Shown here piece by piece: positions 47,076-58,654 of a DNA stretch of 64,000 bases. A model generated the notes under the pieces. The model did no database searches, was not told the DNA's origin, and saw only the letters and a list, made by a program, of their open reading frames with translations. The position numbers and the translations under genes are program-made. This stretch comes from Gongronella butleri (lineage: Eukaryota > Mucoromycota > Mucoromycetes > Mucorales > Cunninghamellaceae), in assembly GCA_025201375.1 (NCBI GenBank), contig JAIWZP010000031.1:62001-126000 (forward strand), written 5' to 3'. How positions within the stretch are numbered: position 1 is the first letter of the stretch; each line of letters begins with the position of its first letter.

Positions 47076-48252
47076 TCAGCGAAATTCCAGACTCGCAAAT
47101 TGGCCCATGCTGTTGGATGCTTGGTACAGCGTGAGCTCTTGGTACCTAAAAGAAAAAGCACCATGAGAAAATTAAGGAAAAAAAAAAAAACAGGGCGTGT
47201 CGCCTGCACGACCTCATGATGTTTTGCTTATTTTTTTTTTCTTTTTTGGTTTTACGCACCATTCAACATTGGAGCGGTAATAGTACAACCCGTGGATCGT
47301 CTTTGTGGAGCGGCTGTAACAAATGTAATAAAAGCCCGCATAACTCGCGCCATCAATGTTGCTGACATGATGATCCGGCACAAGGAAGCGCTCTTTCCAT
47401 CGCATAAAGACACAATCCTCTTCGAGAGGATTGTAGCTGAATCCATCCTTGTTAAACGTGTCCAGGTAGGGCGTGAACGAAGGGAAACGTTGCTACATGT
47501 CTCGTGAGCTCATGCCGCTTGTCTTTTATGAGGGATCGGCATTTTACCCAATGATTCTCATCCACGGACGAATTCGCTTGCCATTTGCGCGTCAAGAACG
47601 AGTGCTTGGGACCAATGATTTCGCCTTCAAAGAACGTCTGGTCACGCACCAAAAACAAAAAAAAAAAAAAAAAAAACAAGGTTCAGTGCCCATTTTCCCA
47701 CCTCTTGCTCGTTATTTTTTTTTTCAAAACTTGCAATGATTTCAGGGTACAGCGCCGTCAAGCCAGAAATGCGCAGGTAGCCGCACAGGGTATAATTCTT
47801 CAGGTCCACATGCTACATAGAAAAAATGGGCAGAAAACAAAAAAAAAAAATTAAATTGAGTGCGCTTTTCTCGCGCGACCATTGCAATTTGTTTTTACCT
47901 GGATGTCGACAGCCACATCATAATGATTGGCCTGGCTCTTTTGGACGCCCATGAATCGCGAGCCGGGGTACAAATCGCCCAGCGAGCCTGTGGGCAGCCG
48001 CTGGCTGCATAGATCCGTCCACAATGCATGATTCGCCAGCAGCGACGCGCCGCCGGGCGTCTTGGCCACCGTGGGACCATGGTCGCATTGTTTCTCGCTT
48101 AAAATCGATTTGCTAGGCGGGATCTTGACGTGCTGAGGGCACGGCGCGTGTGTACAGGCCTGGCACGCCTTGTTGCTGCTGGGTGATACGCGCCGTCGCG
48201 GGTGCAACGGTTGGTGCACGACAGGCGCCGTCGACGACGAGGGAATAGGCAT
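47076..48252 (-). CDS. GID4: GID4 (Vid24), substrate receptor of the GID/CTLH E3 ligase
   Basis: Five exons: 48252-47899, 47812-47735, 47637-47548, 47492-47260, 47145-47076; 274 aa. After a disordered N terminus containing [12 protein letters not shown], the Vid24 beta-barrel starts at [20 protein letters not shown], followed by [76 protein letters not shown] and a C terminus WYQELTLYQ...LEFR. These match GID4, which recognises Pro/N-degrons, targeting gluconeogenic enzymes on glucose refeeding. Intron 2 begins GC: after ...YPEII the sequence reads gcaagt, and only GC-AG splicing gives the conserved YPxxxTFFEGE spacing. It lies between RIM15 (302 bp downstream) and an F-box gene (264 bp upstream), all on the minus strand. 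Confidence 0.95.
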
Positions 48253-48515
48253 ACAAAAAAGTAAAGGGTGGGGTTGTAAAAACGCTAGAAACGAGGAAGA
48301 AAAAAAATAGGGTGGGAAAAAAAAAGCAGGCACACAGACAAGCAACACAAAAAGTGAGAAAAAGAGCGCTGCAAGGAAGAAGAAGGGAAAAAAAAAAAAA
48401 AAGAAACAGGGGGACAGCGGCCCTTTTTTTTTTTTATTGTGTGGTAGGCCACATGACGCGGAACAAATGGGTTTGCATGAATTTTTTTTTTCCTTCTGTC
48501 TCTTTTTTTTTTCTT

Positions 48516-50055
48516 TCAATGATAGACGATTTCCACGGGGTGAGCAAACATGCTCTGCAATTTTGCTTGTGCACGATGACACTGGAACCCTGGAATGTCC
48601 TCGAGAATCAGGGCATGTAATGAATGGCGCTCGGCCAGCAATTGCAATTTGACCCACACGTCCAAGTCCACAATGATATCATCATCCTCGTCGCTGTTGT
48701 CGCTGCCGTCGTCGCGTGGACCGCGGATCGCCAATTGCTGCAGCTGCTTCATCGGATGGATCAAATCATAAATGTGACGAAAGATGACGAGCAAGTCCAG
48801 CCCTTGGTGATCGCCATCCAGGTAAATTTCAAGCGTGCGCACGGACGCGAGTAACTTTGGCGGAATCCGCGGCGGATTCGACATGGTGTACCCGTACCGC
48901 GCCAGGCGTGATGCTTGGATCAAAATGTCGCCGCGTAAAATCAACGTATGCAGACTCGGCTTCTCCGCCAGGCATTCAAGCACCGCACGCGACGGCAGCA
49001 CCTGGTCCAATTCCACCACCTGCACACGCAGCGGATGCAGAATCGGCACAAGCCGGTGGTCCCATCCGCGACCCGCGCAGCACGGGCACCGCTGAATCGT
49101 GTCGCATGTCGTAAACACCACGTGCGACAAAAAGTCGCCCCGCGGCTGCTGGTCACCTAGGCTGCTTGTGCTTCTGCCGCCTTCCATCTGCCGCGCTTGC
49201 TGCGCGTGCGTCACAGCCAACGCAAGTTCGTCAAACCAGTCTTGGTCAAACGTGGGGTATAATCGCGACGTGAATCGCGCGTCGTACAGAAAATGAAGCG
49301 TGTCAACATTAGGACACAGCGACAACACCGTTTGCACCGACCGCCTTAGGCGCGCTAGTGACGCCCGCCCAGAAAAAAAAAAAAAAGAGCGTGAGTTCGG
49401 GGTGGGGTCAGTTTTACAAAAACGACGTCCAACATCTCTTTTTTTTTTTTGTTCTTTTCCATCTTTTTTTTTTGGCGTATCTGGCGCCACACACATTTGT
49501 GGGGGACCAATGAGGGTCACACAAGCCCAGTCGAGAGATTTCCCAGCATGAGGCTTGCCTTGGCGCACCTGAATCACACACTCGCCCCCCCCTTTTTTTT
49601 TTTGTTCTTGTGTGCCTACCCTGGCGGCCCAATGTGTCCTGAACAGGCACGGGGGAGCATGGATCTGACGAATATTGCCATGCTTGGAACAGTGTCGTCA
49701 TGTTGATGATGTATTGCCGCACCTGCTGATGATAATCGAGCCGGTACGCTTTGGACAGCGAAAACACGTCGGGCCAAGTCATCGGCAAGGCGTGCAGCGA
49801 CGGCACCGGCGACGTGCACTCCATCGTCTCCAGCATAAACGCCAACGGGTCGGAGGTATATCGCTTTAGCCGCTGCTGAATGTATTCCATCCCCACCGCG
49901 TACCAAGACGAACATACCAACGTGGTCCTTAAAACGTGCAAGCTCCACGACCGCCGGTAGTGCCCATTCACCTCGAATTGATCCACATCCACACGATCAA
50001 AAAGACATCGATAAATCTCCAAAATAAGCTCAAACGGCAGCTCTGATAATTTCAT
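48516..50055 (-). CDS. F-box protein
   Basis: Two exons: 50055-49620 and 49354-48516; 424 aa. The N terminus MKLSELPFELILEIYRCLFD, followed by LRTTLVCSSWYAVGMEYIQQR, is an F-box (about residues 3-45), the part that binds SKP1 in SCF ubiquitin ligases. The remainder has irregular LRR-like segments (LHTLILRGDILI, LLASVRTLEIYLDG, LQQLAIRG, LHALILEDIPGFQC), so it probably folds as a degenerate leucine-rich repeat that selects substrate. An acidic stretch (SDNSDEDDDIIVD) lies near 355-370, and CPCCAGRG near 245 might bind metal. The substrate is unknown. The 265-nt intron ends in CACTAG, joining LGRQ to ARLRRSVQ in frame; nearer acceptors in the T-rich part give no continuous frame. Confidence 0.85.
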
Positions 50056-50669
50056 TACAAGAATAAAAAAAAAGAATGGAAAAAAAAAAGGGAAAAAAAT
50101 GAAAAAAAGAGAGCGAGTAAAAAATAAAAAAATTGGGCAATCACGCGAGCCCTGTTTTCATGCGACGCTCCCCTCGTCGCCCCGGCATTCATTACTGTTG
50201 TGTGCGACAACTCTCCTAAAATAAAAAAAAATTCGTCGTGTCCTTGCGTGCTGCTTGCGTGAGAGTGGACAAATCGTTTTAGGGTTTTGCATGACCCAGT
50301 GACCCCCCTCTACATAAAAAAAAAAAAAAAAACGCAAGAGCGCCGTGTCACATGAAAGAGGTCATCAGCCAATGGATGAAAATCTTTGCATGGTCTTTCC
50401 TTTTTAAAAAGGAAAAGGTGCCCAATTGACACCGAAAACTCCTCCGCGGACCGCATGGGCCGTGCTCACGTCATGTCATGTCAGGGGGGCAACCACGATC
50501 TTGCTAGGTCGCCCATTTTGGCCGAATCGCCCACTTTTAGGGAATTTCGATGGAAATCGCACAAAACTTGAACCCAGAGAGGCCAAAAATGACTGCAGGG
50601 ACCTTTTTGGGCGTTCATTTTTTAACCTGGCTCAAGTTTGCAATGTTTGCAAGCCAACAACAGCGCACT
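50056..50669. other. Promoter region of F-box gene, then no gene seen
   Basis: The first 150 bp upstream of the F-box start is A-rich with several A runs. Beyond it no coding exon or shared repeat is supported until the direct repeat begins. Confidence 0.45.
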
Positions 50670-51420
50670 ACACGCAAATCAAATTTGGCCGTGACGAGTG
50701 GCCAAGCCCAAAATCGAAAATCTCGGTCCTCAGAATGACGCCAAACTTTCACACAAGGTGCACCGCATGACGAAACCAGAGAATCGACGAAAAAAGAGCG
50801 CATGCCATCTGCTCATTGTCGAGCAATGCACGATTTTCGATTTAAATTCACACGCAAATAGCGCCAGATTCAACGCATCATGGTCCCGCGCTGACATGTC
50901 TACCGACTAGAGACAACACAGGAGCATGAATTTCGTACGCAAAAGAAGCGCGGACCACGTCGGAAAACGCGGTTTTGGACGCGTCGAAAAGTCCTTATGA
51001 TTTTGAAACCGCGTCAAGACCGCCAACAAACAGCATTTTTCAAAGATCACCCGCGTCTACAGACGCTTCCAGCCGCGCTCTTTCTGGTGAAGCAATTTTC
51101 GAGACGCTGCAGCCCATCTTCGTCAAGTTGACCTTGGGATGAAAAATCGCAGCTTTTTGCGCTTTACGCGACAACCAGTCAATGGACCCCTGACTTTTAT
51201 GCTGTTTCTATAGGATATTCGTGTGGCTTTACCATGCCAGTGAATGGCATCCCGATTCAAGGACCCAAATTTACCATTTTGAAAATCCTCGACTGCACCC
51301 CTTGGAAAATCCGTGGCCTTTGAAGATAGCGATTGCTCGACATCCAATGATCGCAGCAACCTAAGAGTGGGCCCATTCGAACGGGCAGGCATGGAATTTA
51401 TTGATGAACAAAGCAAATGC
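50670..51420. repeat. Diverged direct repeat, copy A
   Basis: About 750 bp similar in the same orientation to 53290-54020. Shared blocks: AATCGAAAATCTCGGTCCTC... (50712; partner at about 53320), CGCAGCTTTTTGCGCTTTACGCG...CAACCAGTCAATGGACCCCTG (51149; partner at about 53754) and CTGCACCCCTTGGAAAATCCGTG (51293; partner at about 53896), then GTGGGCCCATTCGAACGGG (51367). No coding content. A decayed LTR pair or an old duplication are both possible. Confidence 0.7.
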
Positions 51421-51504
51421 TTGTGTTTCTAAAGGAACTATTAACAAACAGCCAAAAAGCACGGAATGCAACTCTTTTCCATAAAACACAGCATGTACCA
51501 GGGG

Positions 51505-52655
51505 TACAACCGAGCTCGAGGGCTGCTTTTGAGCACAAAAATCGGGCCTAGATATGATGCAAATTTCAGGGCACGTTACATAGTGCCAACGCAATTATAT
51601 CGCGCTTTGTAAAAAACGGCATTCTGTGAATGCCATTTAAGCGGGGGGGTTTTGAAAACTGGTGTAATAGTGCCACGTGCATATGCATCTGTTCCATGGC
51701 ACCTGAATCCACTTGGTTTCGACTCAGCGGCGCGTCCCGTTGGCAAGTAATCGTCGATTATTGTGAATTTGGCTAAAATCAGCTTGTTCGCGATATTGTC
51801 GTTCTTTGAACCGTCTAAAATTTTGTCGCTAGCACGGGATTGCCATGCGCTTCAACTTCACTGCTCGTGTCAAGCTGATCCAATACAGCCAAAAACACGA
51901 TAGTCCAAGAAAAGAAAATTAATTCCGGCTTTTTGAATTTTGCTCGTCATTTTCATTTTTTATGCCAGTTAAAACCAGACGTGTAGAATGGTACGCGTTG
52001 CTCGCCACAACTTTCATTATTTCAGCAAAGAATTAAAGTGACGCGGACGGAAGCTATACCAGCCAATAATAATAAAAAATGCTAAAACGCGTTTTCCAGA
52101 GCCTCCACTAGACCAGATCTCTTGAAACCAATGGCAATGCATCGACCACGTAGTCTTGCACGCAATGTAACTGGTTTCAAATGGCTTCATTCATGAAACG
52201 GACGCGTAACTTGCAAAAAGCATATGTTAATTTGCTTTTTCTTGGATTTTCTTGCTTTTGGCTGCATTGGATCAGCTTGATGCCAACAGCAAAGTTGACA
52301 CGCATTGCGTTCCCGAGTTGCTGACAGAGTTTTAGATTGATCAAATGGCATCAATACGTATCAAGAAAAAGCGGGATTTGATCAAATTCACGATAATCGA
52401 CATTTACTCGCCAATGGGACGCGCCACCGAGTCAAAACCAAGTCGATTCAGGTCCCATTATGCCGATGCACATACGTGTGGCAATATTTCACAAGCTTTC
52501 AAAAAGCTCCCGCTTAAATAGCATTCACAGAATGCCGTTTTTTACAAAGTGCAATTTGAGCGTGTTGGCACAATAAAAGTGCTTGCGAAATTTACACCGG
52601 AGCTTATCCCCGTCCACGCACCCAAAGGGAGCCCTCGAACTCGGCGTTAAAACAA
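51505..52655. repeat. Foldback element, copy 4, between the direct repeats
   Basis: About 1.15 kb. Left arm: ATATCGCGCTTTGTAAAAAACGG near 51597, TGTGAATGCCATTTAAGCGGGG near 51625. Right arm: CCCGCTTAAATAGCATTCACAG near 52509, TTTTTTACAAAGTGCAATTTGAGC near 52537. It shares the ATCGTCGATTATTGTGAA motif near 51749. Slightly shorter than the other copies. Confidence 0.8.
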
Positions 52656-53289
52656 GAGCGTGGCACTTTGTAAAGAAATAGGCGTTATTGTGTGTCTTTT
52701 GATAGCTTGTCAATATCTACCCTAGTAACAAGGTCATTTGATGAGTATCATTGATAAGAACACGTGTTCTCGTTCAAATGAGCCCACCTGCGAGGTGTAG
52801 AGGCCGTTGGAAGGCGCGCAATGACATTTTTGCCTTTTTTTGAGTGACCCCAATTGAAAAGATAAAACCCTCCCGCACGAGAGCTGCCAAGGCGCACCCC
52901 AAAGTTCGTCATCCACAAGTTCCGTCTAACGACACTGGATATGGCATCAAAAGTTGGCGAAGAACGGCCAGTGTGCTATACAATAGCATTTTAGAAATTT
53001 CTATTACCATTTTTTCGACAGCGGCCTAGTCCATTGTCACTTTTTACTGCACAAGACACGATGACATGGCGTGCATAACATCTACATGAGCGTTTAATGT
53101 CCGTCAAGTCGATATAGCATTGTCGATTGCCTCAAAATGTCAAAAATATAAAAATTCCTATCACGATCGATAATCAGGTCATCAATTGTTCCCAAACACG
53201 TCTCAACGTATAAAGACGAGCGAGAATCTATCAGTGTGACGCGACTTGCAACTGTTGCTAGTCATTGTAGCGCGCTACACGATAATCAA

Positions 53290-54020
53290 AGTTTACCTCT
53301 GACGTGCCGTCGAAACAAGAATCGAAAATTTTGGTTCCCTGAATCACGTCAAACTTGTATACAAGAGAATCCGCATAGAGAAACCACGAAAAATGCCAAA
53401 AACGAGCGAGGTCCATCAGACCAGTGACGAACAATCCATCATTTTAGATTTCATTTCAAGGTGGAATTGCACAGAAAAAATGAGTCCATAGAGCCTCTCC
53501 GACGCGCCCACTGGCAAGAGAGATACCAGATGCATAAATTTGGTATGGAACAAACGCGTGTCCATCGACGAGTGACGCGGTTTTCGACGCGTCGGGATTT
53601 AAGCTTAGTTTTGCGGTTGCGTTCATTCCGCGGGAAATCACTTTTTTCGGAGATCACTCGTGTCTGTGCACGCTTCAGGCCGTGCTCTTTCAGATGATAC
53701 AACTTTTAGAACGCTGCGGCTATTCCTCGTTGAGTTTACCTTGAGGTGAAAATTCGCAGCTTTTCGCATTTTACGCGTCAACCAGTCGATAGATCCCTGG
53801 GTTTTAACTCATTTTTGTCGGTGTACGCGAAGCGCTCACTCTATTCTTGAAGGGGTTGGCGATGCGAGGACTTTTATTTCACGAATTTCTGATCCATGAC
53901 TGTACCCCTTGGAAAATCCGTGATTTTTGAGATTGTCATTGCGTGACATCTATTGATACCAGTGTCTCAAGAGTGGGGTCCATTCGAACGGGAATGTGTG
54001 GAATATTGATGAAAAAGATA
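53290..54020. repeat. Diverged direct repeat, copy B
   Basis: Partner of 50670-51420, about 2.6 kb downstream in the same orientation. Matching blocks: AATCGAAAATTTTGGTTCCC (about 53321), TCGCAGCTTTTCGCATTTTACGCG...CAACCAGTCGATAGATCCCTG (about 53754), TGTACCCCTTGGAAAATCCGTG (about 53898), GGTCCATTCGAACGGGAATG (about 53976). Frequent mismatches and small indels show it is old. Confidence 0.7.
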
Positions 54021-54590
54021 AAGTGACCCTTGTAGGTAGTGATTCTACACACTGGCGACCAGAAACAATATAAAAATGCTCTAATCTAAATTTTCTAGAC
54101 AAGTTACTTGATCAATCGCCAATTTTTTTATCATCACGCGGCACATGCCCAACAAAAAAATTAGTAAAGCCGCTGAAAGGTTTCCGCCCTTGCCAGCTTA
54201 GACACGAGCAGGCGATGTTTTAAAACGCAGCGACGCTTCAATTCAAGAATATTTGCGTTATAGCCATCCTAAATCTCTCATATTTGGTTCAGCCATTCCT
54301 CATGGACATTAAAAACATTGCATCAAATTTGACCTATCAAAAAAAAAAAAAAAAGCCAAGATGTGCCGTTTTGAAGCAACAAAATTGAAAAATGCTTCAA
54401 TGAAGGCCAGATGGCGCAGGCATGCCCGGATCGGGGAGGGGAATGATGGGTTCCGTGACTCAGGCAAGACGGTGGGGACCAAGCGACCCTTTTTTGAGAG
54501 GCCGCGTTGCCCTTTTTTTCGCTCCTCTTTTTCTTTTTTCTTTTTTTACTGTCCTTTTTTTTTCTTTCTCTCTCTCTTTTTGACGCAACG
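54021..54590. promoter_or_regulatory. Upstream region of NOT1
   Basis: 570 bp before the NOT1 start. The last 100 bp is a CT-rich tract (tttttttctttctctctctc) ending TTTTTGACGCAACG before the ATG, matching the pyrimidine leaders of other genes here. No coding exon is seen. Confidence 0.45.
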
Positions 54591-56758
54591 ATGAGCGACT
54601 CTTTTGCCCTGGACGCAATGAACCCAGGGGGCGGCGTGACGACGCTGGACGCGGCCGGCGTGGGCGGCCAAGGCGACGTGGCCGCAGCGACAGGTGCCAC
54701 AGCGGCAGGCACAGGCAACGACACCTTGACTGGAGGCTCAGGGACGCTGCTGGCGATTGTCAAGGCGCAGGCATTGCTTGTGTTATCGCGTGTGACGGAA
54801 GAGACGTTTGGTGCTTGTATGAAGGAGGTGTTGCAGGTATAAAAAAAAAAGTAGCGCATGGAGGGTCTGGGTGAAGATTTTGGCCAATGAGAAGGCGTGT
54901 CGTGACTTTTGGGCAAAGTGGGAAAAACAACAACAAAAGGGCAAACGCAACACTTTTTGTATTAAACGCCTTTTTCTTCCTTGCTTTTTTTTCTTTTCTT
55001 TCTCGTTTTTTTTTTTCTCTTTTTCTTACCATCCTAGCTGGTCGATTCTTACGGCGAAGCTTTACGACTCCATCTGATCCGCTTCCTCCTCAGCGACCGC
55101 CACCACCATCACCTCCGCCTGCAGAAGAATCTCTACCCTCGCATCCTGCACGCCCTCCATCAACCTCTTTCCGCTTTCATCGAAGTATTGCTTACAGAAC
55201 CCTCCTTGGATCTGCTCCACTTGCTCAACCACATTGACAGCAGCGTCCAAGACAATCTTTGTATCTGTGCACGCCTTCTCTGTCACTCTTCAGACTCGAT
55301 TGTCAAACAGCAAGGTAGTGTACGTCACCACGCGCTTCGTCATCACGCCTATTCACCTCTTTTTTTTTTTTTTTTTTCATTGTTTAGCCTCGGCCTACTT
55401 TTTAGACCACTTTGCTCAAGCTTCATTTGATCCAGCGACCGCGTCTCCTACGGCTCTCGCCTGGCTTTTTGATTTTTTCGAGCATCCACAAGCGTCCGCC
55501 GTTTCTGCAGACGCTATTCACGCTTTCAAAACTCTTGTCGCAGCCCACTATTGTGACAAGCCGATTCCCGCTTCTCTCCAGCCTTATTTGAATATGGCCA
55601 CGTAAGTTTTTTTTTTCTTTGAATGCGGCTGGAGCGCGTCATTGTCGCGATATAACGCGTGAATTGACACCTTTTTTTTTTTAATTGCTCAGGCATACCA
55701 ACGACGCCGAAGAAGGGCTCCTGAGCAAATTGTTGCTGGAGGCCGGCTACGACTGCTGTTCGTCCACTGCGTCGGTCAAGGAGCTCTTTGACAAGGTGCC
55801 CAAGACCATTGAAGAAAAAGATATTGCCGAGTGTCTCGGCTGCATGGCACGCACGTACACCAACATGACGGGCGTCGGCGGCGTCTCGTCGACGTCCAAT
55901 TGGGGCGTCGAGAACTTTGTAAAGGTCACCGTCCAAGTCGCACCCAATCTCAACTGGCACGCCGTCATTGAACACCTCGACTATGAGCACTTTTTCATCT
56001 ACGACGCAAAGGGCCTCGACACCCTCATTCGCGCTTGGAAAGAGTGTCCAAATGTAAATTGGGGGGCTCAAGAAAAAAAAAAAAAAGAGAGAGAAAGAGA
56101 GACAGTACGAAAAGGCCCGTGTTTTTGCTCATTTTTTTTTTTCAAAATAGGACGAGCCGTTTCCCGCCAACAAGTTTTTTGGACAATGGAAGAACCTCAA
56201 GGGGCAGCTCAGCGCTCTTTACCAAATGGCGAATGTGTCGCCGGACGTGCTCAGTCTTGTTGCGTGTTCCAAGCGCAAAGTGATTGATTTGGACGATTAC
56301 AAGAATTCGAACCAGAATTTACGCGCCATGGCCAGCCAGCTTGTGTCGTCGCAGCTCAATTCGCTCGACATGATTGAGTGTGTCGTCAATCTGGCCGACA
56401 CGGCCGTCGCCGACGATGTTTCCGTCTTTTTAGAAAAGATGACGCACAAGTCGCCGGAGCTTGTGTTCTCGGCACTCATCCAGATCCAGCCCATCAAGTC
56501 CGCGGTGCACAAGGAACTCCTGCGCCGCCTGCTCATGGTGTACCTCAATGGCAACTCGGGCAGCACCTTTGTTCTCACGAGGCTCTGGCAGGTGAACCCG
56601 GACTTTTTGGCCAAGAGTCTGCTAGAATTGTACAACAATGACGCCACTTCTCTGACGCGTATCTTGGACACCACGCAGGAGCTCAAGGTAAAAGAGGGCG
56701 GAGAGAGAACGAGAAAAAAGAAAAAAAAGAAGAAAGGGCATGATGCTCACGTTTGATG

Positions 56759-56789
<31 letters not shown>

Positions 56790-58616
56790 CAGATTTTGCC
56801 GCAGATGCTAGATGTGCAGCCCATGTATTTTGCCATTGATCTCGCCGCGCTGGCGTCGCGCCGGGAATATCTTAATCTTGAAAAGTGGCTGCAAGACAAG
56901 ATGGCCGAGTTCAAGGACCCCTTCATCCGCTCATGCCTCGAATTCCTCGCGCAAAAGATTTCTGCCGAGATGTCGCGCCAAGAGACGAATGCACCACCCA
57001 CCACGATCCCCTTGTCCCTCGAGAGCATGGCCACATTTCTCAAGGTGTTGTCGGAAAAGTAAGAAAAAGGCCAAAAAAAAAAAAAAGACGCAACGCGACG
57101 TGACACGATCATCATTGACAAAAAAAATTTTTTTATTAGTTCGACGACGCAAGAGAATATGGAAATGCTGCGCGAGGTGCAGAGTGTGTGCCTGCAGACG
57201 TATCCCAAGCTGATGAATCTGCGCATGCAAGCTGAGCCCGGGTCGACGGGCGGCGAGGTGTCGTTTAAGCAAGATGTGGAGGAAGAGGCGAATTCGTACT
57301 ATGAGCGTGTGTACAGCGGCAACATGTCTGTGGACGACATGATTGAGCGTCTCAAGGCATTCAGCAAGTCCAAGAACCCACATGAGCAAGACGTGTTTGC
57401 ATGCATGATCCACAATCTGTTTGATGAGTATCACTTTTTCTCAAAGTATCCCGACCGCGAATTGGCCATCACCAGCTTTTTGTTTGGCGCGTTGATCCAG
57501 CACCAGCTTGTGTCGTATGTGCCGCTTGGCATTGCGCTGCGTTGTGTGCTCGATGCCTTGCGCAATCCGCCGGGATCCAAAATGTACAACTTTGGCACGC
57601 AAGCGCTTGCGCAATTCCAGCAGCGTCTGCCGGAATGGCCACAATATTGCGCGCATCTCCTCCAAATTCCGCATCTGCAGCATTCCAACCCGGAATTGGT
57701 CCGCATGGTCAATGCCAGCCTTCAAAGCAGCCAAGTGCCGTCGGGCCAAGACGATGGCACCATGATGCCCAATGCGGCCGCCATTGCGCCGCCGTCCGTC
57801 CTTGCCGTCGGCAACACCATGGACCAGCAGCAACAGCAGCAATCGCAGCAGCAAAATATGCAACAACAGCCGCAACCATCGTCGTCCACTGCCGCCGGCG
57901 CGCCCACATCAGCTCCGTCTGTGCGCTCCATCGTGTTCACGTCGGTCCACGTGCCGCCCGTGCCTCAAGAGCACACGGAAGACGGCCCTGTCGACGTTGC
58001 CTACGAGCCGCCTTCGGAAGCGATCCAAGATAAGATCCTCTTCATCATCAACAATGTCGCGCGCAACAACATGGACACCAAATTGCCGGAACTCAAGGAA
58101 AACCTCGACAAGACCGTGTACCAATGGTTCAGCAACTACCTCGTAGTCAAGCGCGCAAGCATCGAGCCCAATTACCACGATCTGTACCTGTTGCTCCTCG
58201 ATGCCCTGGACAGCCGCCTCTTGCGCGACCATGTCTTGCGTGAATCCATTGCCAACATCCAGATCCTCCTCAATTCCGAAAAGACCGTCTCGTCTTCGTC
58301 CGAGCGTAGCTTGCTCAAGAACCTCGGCTCTTGGCTCGGCGGCATGACCCTCGCTCGCAACAAGCCCATTCGACACAAAAACATTGCGTTCAAGGAATTG
58401 CTGCTAGAGGGCTACGACAACAACCGTCTGATTGTCGTGATCCCCTTTGTGTGCAAGGTGCTTGAGCAATGCAGCAATAGCAAGGTGTTCAAACCGCCCA
58501 ACCCGTGGCTCATGGCCATTCTCAAGCTGCTTGTCGAATTGTACGAATTCGCCGATCTCAAGCTCAATCTCAAGTTTGAAATTGAGGTCTTGTGCAAGAG
58601 CTTGTCACTGGAGCTC

Positions 58617-58654
<38 letters not shown>

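Noticed and set aside
47695..47734. Extending GID4 exon 2 to the GT donor gtggga
   Set aside because: It would insert about nine Lys/Asn/Glu-rich residues inside the conserved YP...FFEGE segment. The GC donor gives exact family spacing.
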